DNA of 64,000 nt from Fasciolopsis buskii (taxonomy: Eukaryota; Platyhelminthes; Trematoda; Plagiorchiida; Fasciolidae), in NCBI GenBank assembly GCA_008360955.1, contig LUCM01000056.1, positions 9,127 to 73,126 on the forward strand. The letters run 5' to 3'. The notes under the pieces are model-generated. The model made no database searches, was not told the DNA's origin, and saw only the letters and a program-made list of their open reading frames with translations. Positions within the stretch are counted from its first letter, which is position 1. Each line of letters opens with the position of its first letter. A program made the position numbers and the translations under genes. Shown here in pieces: positions 47,201-59,330 of the stretch.

Positions 47201-47699
47201 TGCTCTGCTCTGCTGACTTATTACGTAAAACAGAAGCGTGAGTGGAGAATTATGGAAGTTGTTGTGCTCAGGATAGAAGTAAACGTTGGATCACTGCATA
47301 ACTTAGTCTATTTCTGTGGATTTAATAATAACAATAATACTGGTGTATTTCTCAAAAACGCGGAGCATCTAGACAGTGAAAACTGGAGAAAACCGCGTCT
47401 GGAAAGTGTTTCCGCCGATAATTATGGTGATTGGTAAAAAAATGTGAATAGGTAAATAAAAGGGCCGAGAAATATGGGAGCGAATGGGAAAGCGAGGGAG
47501 GCATCTCCGTAGTATTCGCGCACTTTCCAGTTGGGCATGTTGGCCCAAGGGTAGATCCCCTTAAAATGGCTTCTACTATTCTAGCGACGGTTATTCTTCG
47601 GCGGTTTCCATATTGCGCTAGTACACTGGGTTCTCTTACACCCTCAGATGGGGTGCTAAGAAAAATAGAGGCTAACTGAAAATAACGGGATGAGATATG

Positions 47700-48280
47700 T
47701 ATTCAGAAATCTTCCAAGATATGCGTGTCGGTCAATTGAAGGACTTGAATAACACTAAGGTGAGTATTCAGGGTAGCTTCAAAACTGAATTGGTTGAGTA
47801 TGTACCGAATGCCAATGGGATGCTTGTTCCATAGCTTGGAATAAACAACAAGAAATAAATGCGACCTTAAAGAGGATTTAGTGATTTCTGCATGGATGGT
47901 CAGAGATCTGCGACGGAGAGGTTAGAGGCTGGCAAAGGAGAATGCAGATGGTGGAGAAGGAACGCCTATTTACCAGGTTATGCAGAAAAGTCAGGGTTAT
48001 TTTCAGTCACCGAAGCCACAGTGGCTTACCTCTGAGGGCTTTACCGCGTCCCCGATAATTTACAGTCGTCGGCCAACCTATCAATTGCTCAGTGGAGCAT
48101 CTCTGGATACTTTCAATGAAAGTCCTATATGACTTTGTCATGCTGCAGTAAATCAAAGTGCCATACTCAAGGAGCGGTCGAAGGCACGTTTCGCAAGCTT
48201 TGAGGATGCTATCACATAGTATCATTGAGCGAAAAATCAGAGTTACAATTCTCCTATTTTTAGCTGAATGAATGGCCACG
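47700..48280 (-). pseudogene. LINE ORF2 C-terminal domain
   Basis: The minus strand gives LKACETCLRPLLEYGTLIYC, IESIQRCSTEQLIGW and KPLWLR, the conserved post-RT segment (RPLLEYCS, VQRxFTK, LWxRR). It is followed in another frame by the terminal LNPL...FIPSYGTSIPLAF region to about 47.75 kb. The reverse transcriptase itself is absent upstream, where repeat R1 begins at 48.5 kb. Confidence 0.7.
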
Positions 48281-48500
48281 TGCTCTAAAAAAATTAAAAT
48301 TTTTGATTAACATGCAATTAGAGATCCGCGCAGCAAAAGTGAATCTTTGGGTGTTGTACACCCTATGTGTGTATTTCGCTCATATCGGCCGAGAAGGCCC
48401 TCATCCAGGAAGTACACCAGCCGCCCAAAGCAGAAAAGTGGGCATAGATTCTCAAATCACAGCGATAACTTCATTTAGCTTAAAAATAGCACTGCATATT

Positions 48501-49562
48501 CCTCGATTTGCGAGGCATGCGCAAGGCAAGATCAAATATTTACAAGTATAATACACAGGAATTATAGATGATAGAAGTCGAATGGGATAAGCGGGTGGGA
48601 GAAACACTGAGTTATTGCAAAACTCATTTGAAAGTGAAATGAGATGCTGCAAAGCAATGGGGAATGTACAAGTATGCCAGCGAAAAGCAAAAAGTGGAAA
48701 ACTTAATATAAAGACCAAAAAGAGTTGCCTGCTGCTGCTTGCAAGCAGCGGACTACGAGTCATTTCGTGTTTAAGTGCACTAAATGTGCTCATTGTTGGC
48801 GCACAACATGGACGGGGCCGAACAGTGGACATCGATATATGGCCAGAGACACCAAACGTCGGGAGCTCTAATTAAGGGACGGAAACGTTAAGAGTCGACA
48901 AGCAGTGGTTATGCTGTAATTGGATGGAAGTAGTGAAAACCAGGCGGAATTTCAGGCAAATTGGATGAGACACGTAGTTGACAACAAATGGCCAAAATAC
49001 GCTGAGAGCGGAGGGAGATTGTCTCAAACTATCTGAAGGAAATTTGTGAAGCTTCGGATATGGAGCTCCAACGATATTGATTACATTTACATACGGATGG
49101 CGTAAGATGTACCGGGAGGGCGTCAGATAAGAGAAATTGTGTATGAACACTCCTTAAATACACTAGCCAAGAATGTCCTCTATGCTGTCATTTACGTTGT
49201 CGCATCTTTTGAACTTAGTCAGCAGTACGGTTTGGGAATATGTGGGTGCGCAAGCCGTTCCGGAGACAGCAGCAATCGTGGTTTTGCTTCATTGCATAGA
49301 TGCGAGTTGAGATATCCAGTGTGGTGATCCGCATAATTTCCGTTGACCGGGCCAGAACTCGAGCGCCAGATATAGCTAACAGGATCCTAACAGGAATGAT
49401 AGGGTAGCAGATTTGGAATCGCCAGTTCGAGGGCAAAAGCGTTAGCAGTGCGTTTGCTGTGGATGCGCGATCTAAAGCGCGAGAGAAGTAGTCTGGCTTG
49501 GGTGCCAGCTTGGGGTTATGGTGCCTATTGGATCGCTGCAAAATACCTGCAACATAGTACAT
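48501..49562 (-). repeat. Repeat family R1, copy d
   Basis: Same two-part structure as copy a, nearly identical from about 48640 onward because it lies in duplication D1. The outer edge (48501-48640) is diverged from copy a. Confidence 0.7.
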
Positions 49563-50253
49563 CTATTCTGCAAAATGTGGTAATTAGAAGTAAGCTATGA
49601 TAGCAGTTTTAGGCGTAGTTGAAGGTTAGGGGATACCACGAATGACCTATTCGGCCCTGTCAGGCCAGTATAGAGGATAAGATGACATGAAGAGCGAGAA
49701 ATATACAGGCTGGTGTTTAAGATCACAGGTAGTGATGAGAGCATGGATTCAGCAATACGTACGTTGACATTTTTGTCAGCCCACATTGGGAGAATTTCGA
49801 GAGTTAGTTGCCCACGCCATTGGTGAAGAGGGTACATGACTACAAGGGAGGTCAAAAAGTGCATTAGCGGGGACGTGCGATATAATCAGGAAGTACGAAG
49901 TGAAGCCGAACCCCATGAATCCCAGAGGATGCTCCAAGCAAAGTCTCGTTCACGGACTGGCATTCTGACCCATGTTCGTAAGCCTCGTCTAGTCCAATGT
50001 TAGCTCGTGCCAGGTTAATTAAGAACGAGACATCCAGTAACTTCGCCAACTGGGCTTTGAACCCGACTAAATTTGGGCACGACCGCAGGGAACTAGGAAG
50101 GTTACTCCACGGTTCGAAGTAAGCGACTGTGAAGAATTTTGCCCTGATCGATAGTGGAGTCGCAGTTATTTTTAATAATTGGTATCTACTACGAAGTTTA
50201 TACAAGGGACTATCAGCGTCGTGTGTGACGTTTGTAGTAGAGTGGACATTATT
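48643..50253. repeat. Duplication D1, copy 2 (direct, partner 12870-14480)
   Basis: Same content as copy 1: R1 plus unrecognised sequence plus LINE C-terminus. Unlike copy 1, the LINE here continues upstream into its reverse transcriptase. Confidence 0.85.
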
Positions 50254-50970
50254 ATGGCAAAGATTAAAGATAAATGCACGGTTTAGTTTAACTCGACGAA
50301 GCCACAGTGTTTCAAATCCAAGCAGCTCGCATCTGGCCTTTTAGTTTAATCTAAATGTAGGACCTATTAGATTTGCAGTGAAAGCACGCTGCACATTCTC
50401 AGTTGCAATTCGATCGACTTTGCCCATATGCGTAAAAATAATTGGGCAGTACTTGAGGTGGGGCCTAGCGTGGGACTCGAGGTTGATAAGTCTGCAGTCT
50501 TGAGTGCGGAATGCCTTTAATATTATTGTGGTGGTTCGCTTGGCTACAGCGGTCTGATGGTGAGGCTGCTCGTGGAAATTGAAAGAGCAGGGATATTGTA
50601 ACCCTAAGTACTTAACTGTGTGTGATACAAGGATTGGCATGCCGTTTATGGAGAGGTTGCCCGGAGGAACATGGCATTTATATGTTATCAGAAAACGTTT
50701 GTCAGCAGAGAACTTCACAAGCCACTTGGAAAACTAGTTATCAAGAGACTCCAGGTCTTCATTGATAAATGCAACAGTGGAGCTAAACAAAGCGGCCTCA
50801 AAAGGGTAGATTATATTAATATCATCGGCAAACAAAAATGGTATGCCATGACGAATAACTTTAAAGATATCATTAATGTACACCAGGAAAAGAAGAAGAC
50901 CTAAAACGCTCCCTTGAATGACCCCACTGATAATAGCAGAGGGCTGGGAAAAACACTTGCTGACATTGAC
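49864..50970 (-). pseudogene. LINE B: 5'-truncated CR1/Jockey-like reverse transcriptase and C-terminus
   Basis: From 50970 the minus strand reads PSAIISGVIQGSVLGLLLFL, YINDIF, HGIPFLFADDINII (FADD at 50821-50832), a stop after ESLDN, then KWLVKFSADKRFLITYKCHV, VKYLGLQYP, RPHLKYCPIIFTHMGKVDRI and VQRAFTANLIG. A Tyr-to-stop change then precedes RCELLGFETLWLRRVKL, and the terminal IRAKFFTV...WSNLP continues to 49864. Only two in-frame stops break about 370 codons, making this one of the least decayed coding stretches in the window. It starts abruptly inside the priming box, a typical 5' truncation. Confidence 0.88.
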
Positions 50971-50999
50971 TAGCTGAAAGCAATCGGAAAAATAGGATG

Positions 51000-52202
51000 A
51001 AGGTAGACTGTTTTTATGTCATCAGCAAACAGGAAAGGGACGCCGTGAAATATTGATTTTAGTTCATCAATAAAATGCATAACAAATGGCAGAGGACCAC
51101 GTACACTGTCCTGTATGAAGCCACTAGTGATAGGTCTGGGATTGAAGATAACGCCGTCAATGAAGACCACCTGTGCTCTTTGGGTTAGTTTAGACGAGAG
51201 CAAGGATAGGAAGGGATCGGTGATGTCAAAAGTGCATACTTTGAAAAAAGTTCAAAGGTCTTAAACCTATCAACGTAGGTGATTGCGACAGCCATATGGA
51301 TGTTTGCTAGGTTGGTTAGAAAGTTTAAGAATTCATGTTGACAGCTGCAGCAATAACGAGACTTTTGGGGGCTAAGAAGATTGGAGCCTAAAAGGTGGTC
51401 AACGATGGATCTTATTACCACCTTTCCCATAATCCTGGAAATAACGGGCTTGTGGTTAATGGGACGGTGATTAGACAGATCATGCAGACATCTTATCGCT
51501 GGGTGCTCTCAGAGAGCGCTTCAGCTGGTGGGAACTAAACCAGAGTTAGTTGAAAGTGTAAAGAAGTTGAGCAGTACCAAGAGTGGTTCAGGGCTAAAAC
51601 TAAGAACAGCTGTTGGAGGATATCATCAGGGCCTTGGTGGGATCCTGGTTTGGAATTGGCTAGATGTCATACAATGGTCTTAACGTCAAAGGACACAGTG
51701 GATAAGGGGAGTTATTTCTATTCTGCAATTGGGGTGGGTGTCCGCCCGTAGCTAGGGCCGTGGGGGAGGCGAATTTTTAATTTAACGCCCAGCTGTCTTT
51801 TGGAGTTGCCACTAATAGGCAAAAACTAGGAAGTTCATCTTAGACTTCCAATCATGGGATCTCAGTTTATATAGTTCTGAAGGCGATGTTAGGTGATTTC
51901 TATGCGTCAGCGCTTCTTCTTAACGAGACTCACTTAGGTGAGAGATAGTGTCAGACGGATGGTGCAGGAGAATAAGCTTGAAAACGTTGTGTCAATGAAA
52001 AGTGCCGTTGCAATTTGGTATATTTGACTTTCAAGAAGGTCAGTTTTGATGTCTTTTCCGCTTATTCGTTCTGTGGTGGTTATTTTCGGGATGCAGCTGG
52101 CCACGTTGCGAAAAAATTCATTCGCAGCCTTCTGTGGGTCAGTCGCTAGAAAAATGCTTCCCTGGTTAAAGTTGGCGCATCAGAGGGAGAAAGTACTACC
52201 AG
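51000..52202 (-). pseudogene. LINE A: reverse transcriptase N-terminal half and catalytic box
   Basis: The minus strand gives MGKVVIRSIVDHLLGSNLLS (RT finger segment), NLANIHMAVAITYVDRFKTF (motif A region, with Asp retained as YVDRFKTFE), then RPITSGFIQDSVRGPLPFVM, and GVPFLFADDIKTVY (FADD at 51018-51029). It stops at about 51000, directly beside the truncated start of LINE B, so its C-terminal domain is missing. 51480-52200 is decayed connecting sequence. Confidence 0.82.
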
Positions 52203-52740
52203 TTAAAATTGGGACGGTGTTTTGCCAATAGCATGGTCAGGGAGGCGAACATGGGCAAGGATTCTACTGTAAACTACCATGTGGTTGTCTCCGGGAAGCT
52301 TATTTCCGACGTAATCGAAGGGGTGGTGAAAAGTATGCGCAGAGTTGAGATCTAATATATTATTGTTTCTGTTGTAACGAACCCCCTTGACGTAGGTGGG
52401 AGACAAACGGTGTTGGGCTCGGTGTAGCCGTAATCTTGGAGTACGTTGCACCAGGGAGATTAAAGTCTCTGACAACCATTTTCGATGCTGATGGAAGGGA
52501 AGCAAGGTGGCCAAATGCGTCTGCTAAGAGAGGCAGCTCAAGTCCGATGTTAGATGGAGAGCGACAGATGCGGGCAGTATGGATAACAGAGGACGACACC
52601 TTGGTGAGTCCCATAGATTACTTAATCAGTTCTAGCGTAGGATGCGTAAGAACGGAGTCTGATAGGCCATGCCTTACATAAACAAGTTGACCACCCCCAC
52701 GGCGGTCGTTTCTGGTACCTCTTAAGGATTGGTGTCCCAC
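52203..52740 (-). pseudogene. LINE A: endonuclease domain
   Basis: Minus frame 52614-52360 reads KMVVRDFNLPGATYSK, with GDFN mutated to RDFN (Gly to Arg), followed by TPFVSHLRQGGSLQ. In a second frame comes LDLNSAHTFHHPFDYVGNKL, then LPGDNHMVVY, equivalent to the SDHxxV box. This is the second half of the endonuclease/exonuclease/phosphatase fold. It lies between ORF1 and RT in the expected order on the same strand. Confidence 0.75.
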
Positions 52741-54660
52741 AACGGAGGACACCCTTTTAGGCGTTTTTGGTCTGCTAGGGATGCGTGATGAAGATTATAT
52801 CTGTGTTGGAAGACGCCGCAAATCTCTTTAAGTAAGTGAAATTATTTGGGATAGAACGACATTTAATTAGCGCAAAAGAAAATGCTATTTTGCCGTCTAG
52901 GCGGGGTGAGTGGAAAGGTTACAAAGACAAACAGACGATGCGTTGAGAATCAGTCATAATGGGAGTGGCTGGGTAAGCACTCGGTATTAATTCTATTTTA
53001 GTCTACGTTTACTGAGATGGGACGGGAAAACGTGGAGGCGAGGAAGAACCAGGACATACAGCGTTTTTTCTTATCCCACTATGTGGGTCACCCGAAATAC
53101 TGGGCGGATAAGTGTGGAGGGAGGAGGAAAGGGAATGGGTGTGGGTAGGAAAAAAGGTGGTGGTGGTGCTTAAGAAATGGGGAGGAGGGCGAATTTTCTG
53201 GCTGAGTAGGTATGGACGAAAAAGAGACATTAGTGGGGTGCGATACGGTCCTTTTGTTTGCCACGGGTCGCTGGTAAGCGGAGGTTGGTGATATTATCAA
53301 TATGGCATTGGAGGCCATGGACAGCTGTCCTGGGCGACCTGACGCAACAGCAAATATATTTGACAAGAAACACGTGGTGCATTTCTAGGTCTTTTTAATC
53401 TGCAATGCTTGTCTGTGGTTTTCGTTCGGCTTGCAAAATCTCTTGGCAGTGACCTTCCGGTCCCCGTGAAACAAGAGGCAGGCAGTTGAAAGTTATTTCG
53501 TTTAGGGTCAGACATTCGAGGCGCCGGGGTGATGGGGCTAAAAAGGGACGAAATGGGGAGGAAACGGAGTAGTTTAGTCTCTGTGCTACCGGTACCGGCG
53601 TTGTTCCATCGGGGATTAGTGTGTGGCTTGTTGATGGTGTAAGCGCAGGTTTACCATCATGAACTAGCGTTTTAAGGAGCTCAATGGGACAGGGTAGGCT
53701 TCGAATGGTGCTAGCCATTTTCGCTTGGTGAGGAAAGGAGAGATCTTTGTGGCCTACCGAAAATTCATAGGAGAAAGGTTTATATGCGGACGTTTCCTGG
53801 AGAGCCGTGGCGAAGATGGTGATGAGCTGTCTAGGTCAAAACCTGCATGTGTCTGTGGTGGGGCCGCAAGGGGCGGTCGGGATACCAAGCTCCAAGTCAT
53901 GCCGGGTAGCTTGGGGGAATTTATATTTGGCGGAACCGTTTGTTAGTTATTACTTGCATGCAGTCTGTGGGCCTCCCTTTGAATAGGGGTTTTGTCCAGG
54001 GTTATTTTGTTGGAGTTGAACGGGGCAGATAAGGCTATCTTAGATTCACTCCTCAAATCTGCTCTGCAGCTACGGGCAAAGGAAGTGAAACAATACTGGA
54101 CACGATACACTTAATATGCGTTTACGTAGTCTTAAACAGTGGCAGTAGTGTCCTGTCATGTTGCAAGCACAGAGGGCAGTATTTTTAAACGAGTCTAGTA
54201 GAATGCGGTCAGAAATATTACACACCAGAGCAATAGATCTTAGGTTTAGTTCTTTAATTTCTGAGGATACTGAATCGATAAACCGACAGACACTAGCAAG
54301 ATGTCCGCGTAATGGGTTTTTGGGCGTCCTAGTCAGGTAGGTAAGGGAAAACACCCTGGTGATCACTGATTCTCTCAGTAAAATTTCGTTGTTTATCTCT
54401 TATTTCCTTAATTTATTATTTGTCCTCACGAAAAGGTCCTTGACGCTAACGATGCATGCCGGGGGCTGGTGGATAGGTTGTGAGGGTTTAGACGCGGTGC
54501 GTCCAGCAGTTAGGATCTTGGTATGCTTAGGCCCAGAGAGGGACATTTTGACAAAGTAAGACGATGTGTATAGCTGTTTGATTGTGTGATGAAGGGTGCA
54601 CCTGGGGTTGCAAACAATTATATCAAATCGTAGTGAGGTCTTCGGACAATTTAACAATGC
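52741..54660 (-). pseudogene. LINE A: ORF1
   Basis: Minus frames 54657-54400 and 54366-54070 are joined by one stop. The second reads VFSLTYLTRTPKNPLRGHLA, RSIALVCNISDR and CHCLRLRKR, which fits the LINE ORF1 RNA-binding segment of flatworm CR1-like elements (RVFRLxYxxRxxxPLR). Further down (53718-53009) are proline- and serine-rich frames. Order and strand match endonuclease and RT at lower coordinates, so 49.9-54.7 kb is a stack of one near-complete LINE plus LINE B. Confidence 0.6.
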
Positions 54661-55069
54661 TTTGTCTTAATTGAGAGTTTACCAACACTGGTAGAGTGAA
54701 GATCAAAGGTTATGCAAAATACAGCTCAATAAAAAATGCGATAGTTTATGTGAAGACGTCGGAAAATGCTTTTAAGCAATGCGCAATTAATGGAGACTAT
54801 AAAAACAAACTATTCCGACGGCTGCTACGAAGAATGGGCGGAAACGGCGGAAATGCAACCACACACGAAAACCATGGAAAAGTCTGTTTGTTGCGTTGAA
54901 GTTAGACGACCGGACAGTGTCGATAACTGGCGGGACTGGCAAACGAGTAACTGAGTAGACCTTCCTCTGGGTGCATTTGATCAAGAGAAGAGATGGATAA
55001 ATCTATAGCGCTGATGGTGTGCGCTAGATTGGCGTTAAACAGAACGCCGTGTCGAATCTATGAGTGTCA

Positions 55070-56900
55070 AAGTTAAATCTCAGGTAGGAAGTCAGCGGAA
55101 CTGTTACGCGGGGATCGGGTCCAAGTAAGGTACCTAGAGAAATTTGGCAAATTTCTCTGAATAGGAAAAAGCTCTAAAGCTGTTAAGATTGCAAAAAAGC
55201 ACCCCAGTAGACTAAATAGAAAACAGTGAGGAAGACCCACTGCAAGGGTCGGTGTCACATAGCGCAAGTGCAGTTAATTTTGTCATCCCTGATTACGACT
55301 TTGTTCTGATGAGAAAATAGTTGGCACTGTAGTGATTCACTGAGGATGCCTTCGCCAACATTATCAGCCTTAAATGATATGTTGTCTTTGGTACAATTCA
55401 AATAACGTCATTTTCACCAAAAGGCTGGCATTGAATTTTCGGTATAAAGGAAGGAGCCTCCACGTTCAGATGAGCCAATTTCTCTGAACGAGCGATAATC
55501 GTGAAAGGTAGCTACATTTCTCTGATTGTTATGAATGAACCAGATTTCGGTTATAACTGTGAAGCTCGAACTACAGGAAGTATTACGAGACGAAAAGGCA
55601 GTATTTTCTTACAATAGGATGAACCTTCATTGTAAACGACGAGAACGGGGGTTTACCATTCCTACTTTCAATCATTATTTCTCAATTCTGCTTCTTGTTT
55701 TTGCTGGCCTAGTTTGGAACGGTTTTATCAAAGCAGTGGGGTGGCGTGTACTCATGGGAGATTGCCGATACATCGATAAATGAGTCTAGATTTGAGAAGT
55801 GGATGAATCGTCGGATGGATTGGGCAGGACATTGGTAGCTGATTGATTTGTGGACCGGGGTAATGTAATCTGTTGTCAATGCATCCAGCAGCCTGGGGGA
55901 GGGTTGTCAGATGTAAAAGCGAGCAGATGTATATCGGAACAAGGTATGTGTGGTTAATTCAAAGTTAGGAATGGTTAAAGAGCCGTGGATAGATGGAGGC
56001 CCAAGAATGATGGCGGCTTGGCAGCCAAACAGGATGGGAGAGAGAAATCGCTGGAGGGAATAACTGGCTCCATTTCGCTTCTCTTCTAACAATTTATAAT
56101 CTAACAAATCTATTCCGTTTGTGCGGTATTAGTACTTGCATTTCAGTTTTCAACGTTAACGGGGTCAATGAGTAAGACAGCTCGGAGGGGATTGCGAAGA
56201 GCCGGTCGTTGGAGGGCTGTTAGAGTACCACGACAAGCGAAATATTATTGTGTGGGTTCTGATGATGTAGCTTGAGGTCGGTAGACGCTGGCTGTGGATT
56301 GGCAGTTTGCAATGTAACAGTGAATCAGGATCACTTTAGGGGGTGTAGGTCCAGTGTTAGTGGCTAATATGGTATTTGGCTGGATGATTGTGCAATTCGT
56401 CGTATAAGGTCCATTTTGGTGAGAGTGGATAGATTTCCAATCCGGGGAGTGAGTCTCAGGCGGGCGAAATAGACGTCAAGGTATCATAAGGATCCCCTCA
56501 TATTTCTTTGGAAGGGCTCGGGATTGCCTCAAGGGAGAAATGTTGAGATTATTTTGGGGGATATGATCCGAAATAGCACAAGAGTAATTACAGTTAGCGT
56601 GGGCGCGGTGCGCTGCGATGCCATGGGGTGCTGAGGGATGAAACTGCGCTTTTTTGATGAGGTGAGACAATTGCTTATAGATTTCAAGGTCCAAGAAGAA
56701 CAGTAAATTAGAAAGCTGAAAAGGCAATCACTTTTGCAGTCAGCTGACACACTGCGGCAATTCATCGGGGAAAGGATGAATACGACAGGTTCTTGTTTGG
56801 AGGGAGCATAAGCCAAAAAGCAGCAAACCAATAAAACTTCGATCAGACCTAAATTGGGCCCGCTGGAATAACTTGGCAAACTCGGTGACAAAGCACCGTG
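55070..56900 (-). pseudogene. LINE C: endonuclease start and possible ORF1 remains
   Basis: The minus strand at about 55580-55300 reads FTVITEIWFIHNNQRNVATF, then RGGSFLYTENSMPAF, matching the ITETWL and GGGVLVYVRxxLPA segments of a LINE endonuclease, with stops. Frames at 55267-55073 and 56891-56476 are on the same strand and could be flanking parts of the same element, but show no diagnostic motif. Confidence 0.5.
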
Positions 56901-57084
56901 GATGGCTCTCAGCCTTCGGCTCGTTAATTTTTAACTTGGAAAGATGCCTCTCGGTGTGCTTGGCGTTGTAGTTGTGAGAAATGCTTGCAAGTCTTTCTTG
57001 CTTGCTCTCTTCCCCAGCGGCTTGAGCAAAGTTCGTTTGGGCGTAACGCCTAGTTTCTCAGACCGACAGTTTGACCGAGGATGG

Positions 57085-58370
57085 TTTAGAGGCGGGCGCG
57101 TGCGCCGCCAAGACTTCTGAGAGCGTTTGCAGAAGGTTTCCATTGGCAATTTGCTGACCCCAATTCTTCCAGCCAGTCACCGCCAAGCAGACTGATATCA
57201 CATTTGGCCACATAGCACAGCGCTGGTATCAGTCTATCGTTGTATTTGACTGTGCACTGGAGCTGACCGACTAGATCCAAAGCACCACCACAGGCACTTA
57301 TAGCCGTGGTTGACGTGAGTTGGATAAGCTGCTTGACCACGTCGTGACCCATATGTCTGACACAATGTCCAATTGAGGGCAGACTGGGTGGTCGTTTACG
57401 CTGATTGTGACAAAAATGCAGTCGGCGGTGTTTAATCGACAGATATCCACAAGGCCGAATGAATGAACGCTTGCGCGGTCGTTAGCTGAATTTGGCTTGC
57501 CTGGGCTGAAACCAGCTGGTCTTGAAAACCTTTTGTTTTGGCATAATCCTTTCCTGTGAACCACATGATGACTTTATTTGCATCTTTTGGTGTAAAACGG
57601 ACAGAATTTGTGAGTGCCAGGCTCCACAGTACCTGCAAGGCGATGGGGCTTGGCGGACTTGAACTCTCAACGCGTTTGCAATGTCTGAGCTGGTGCGGGA
57701 TGCTTCCAAGCTTTAACAGCATTCACGATGTTGTACGACCTTTCTTGTCCTCTAATCATGGCAGCGTCCTGTTTCACGTTAGTTGAATGTTCACGCTGTT
57801 CTGCGAGTTGTTTCAAAGTTGTGTCTGGTCGCCTTTCGATTTTGGCGAAAAAGCGGGCGCGTATTCCTAAATGACTTAAAGACTGAGCCCCACAAATGAA
57901 AATCAGACACTGAAATTGTTCATCTGTTAGTGTACCCAGTTTGAACTTGCCACAATCACGGTTAATAATTCCTGCGCAAGTTACCAATCGTCCACGTCCC
58001 GTTTGACGAGTTTCAGGCATTGATATCCAGTGTTGAACAGCAGAGATGGGTCAATGAAAATTTTCTTTAGTGTCTGAACAGCTGGTAAAATGTGCGGCTT
58101 CATGGTTACTGCGGCAAGACGAAGTTAATGTACCTCTTCTGCCCTGCAGGCTCACATTTCAGCAGAAGTAAATCTTCTCTGATTTTGTCCGCTTGATCAA
58201 CTGTAAACGGGTGCAGTAGCTTTTGAACAAGGAATCAAACGTAACGCCGCACTGCGGATCCTGTTGGAAATTGGTCATTAAGCGACGCAGGGAAAATGAT
58301 GAAATCCGAGGGCTGCCAGATGTCGTAGTCATGTTATCAGTTCGTTGAGTTCGACAAACACCGTCGCCGG
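57085..58370 (-). pseudogene. Second Ty3/Gypsy element: gag, zinc knuckle and protease
   Basis: From 58336 the minus strand begins MTTTSGSPRISSFSLRRLM, then after a frame change gives Gag (58020: TGRGRLVTCAGIINRDCGKF, KLGTLTDEQFQCLIFICG). A zinc knuckle follows (PCRYCGAWHS), with later Cys/His lost. The protease region is IFVTISVNDHPVCPQLDIVS, where the active triad D-T-A/S-S reads D-I-V-S. The pre-RT segment is VGQLQCTVKYNDRLIPAL, then SLLGGDWLEELG. The sequence stops before RT. This is a different Gypsy lineage from the one at 14.6-17.2 kb. Several frameshifts make it dead. Confidence 0.82.
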
Positions 58371-58650
58371 ATTTGTTATGATGCCGAGTTTCATTGGACT
58401 ATGCACACACTGAAGCACAAGACACAAGTACTACCGGCGCACGACAGCACAGGAGCACACAGCCTGTAGTCTAGCAGGACACGAACACACACAGAGGTTG
58501 GAGACACAAAAAGTTCGGGCTCAAGACTCAAAGCCCGTATTTGCACAACAAATGGGAAAGAACTGCTGCTCCCTTGAATGAGCAGCCACAGAGAATAGTA
58601 GGCGGCGCGAAATAGGAACAGCTAGCCCAACCGGCTAGTGCTGACAAAAC
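58371..58650 (-). repeat. Possible 5' LTR and leader of the second Gypsy element
   Basis: Directly upstream of gag on the minus strand is a leader-like stretch (ATCCGGCGACGGTG, then TGTCGAACTCAACGAACTG before ATG). Before it lie about 250 bases starting near TGTTTTGTCAGC, with GC-rich and pyrimidine-rich blocks. The position fits a 5' LTR, but no second LTR is present to confirm it. Confidence 0.35.
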
Positions 58651-58679
58651 ATCCACATGCGCATTGACATACTTATTCT

Positions 58680-59330
58680 ATTTACCTAACCATTCACTTT
58701 TGGCTTCACAGGAGCTACTTTTCAAGGTGGAAGTTTCGTCACTGTCCAGCCTGCTAGCAGGAGAAGAAAGTCAAGCAAACAGCATTGCCCCGCGTTTATT
58801 GGTTATCCGCCAGCACAAGTCAGAATAAAGGTGGGCTCTGTCGTTTATATAGTTTTGTTTGATGGCTTCTATGAATCTTTTCACGGGAGTATGAAATTTG
58901 TCAATCGCGCAATATTTAAAATAATGTCACTTCTGAGTATGTCAATATTTGGAACACTTTAACTAAACATTATTTGAAAAGATAACAGACTTACCGACGA
59001 CCACTTTGATTTCTAAATCAGATTCAAAATCGGAAAAACTAGCACAAAACCGGAGAACGTGACGTCTAAACACTTCAGAATCACCAATATGGGTATCAGT
59101 AGCATCCGCACAAACAGGCATAGAAGCCATGAGAGCGCAAGTGACGCCATTTCCGGTTTCACGTGTAGTTATGCCCAAAATCATCCGTTTAAACAATGAC
59201 CAGGTTCTCCAGATTACCATTTATTAAATTTCCGAAAAATGCCCAATAACATATTCATTCCATCTCCATGACAATTCTTTTTTAGCTTCACAGAAGCAAC
59301 TTTTCAAGGTGGAAGTTTCGTCACTAACAC
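58680..59330 (+). repeat. Repeat family R3, copy b with a short tandem piece
   Basis: 58975-59290 matches 35690-36150. The segment TTCAAGGTGGAAGTTTCGTCACT occurs at both about 58720 and 59307, each preceded by GGCTTCACAGGAGC or AGCTTCACAGAAGC, so part of the unit is repeated on either side. Confidence 0.65.
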
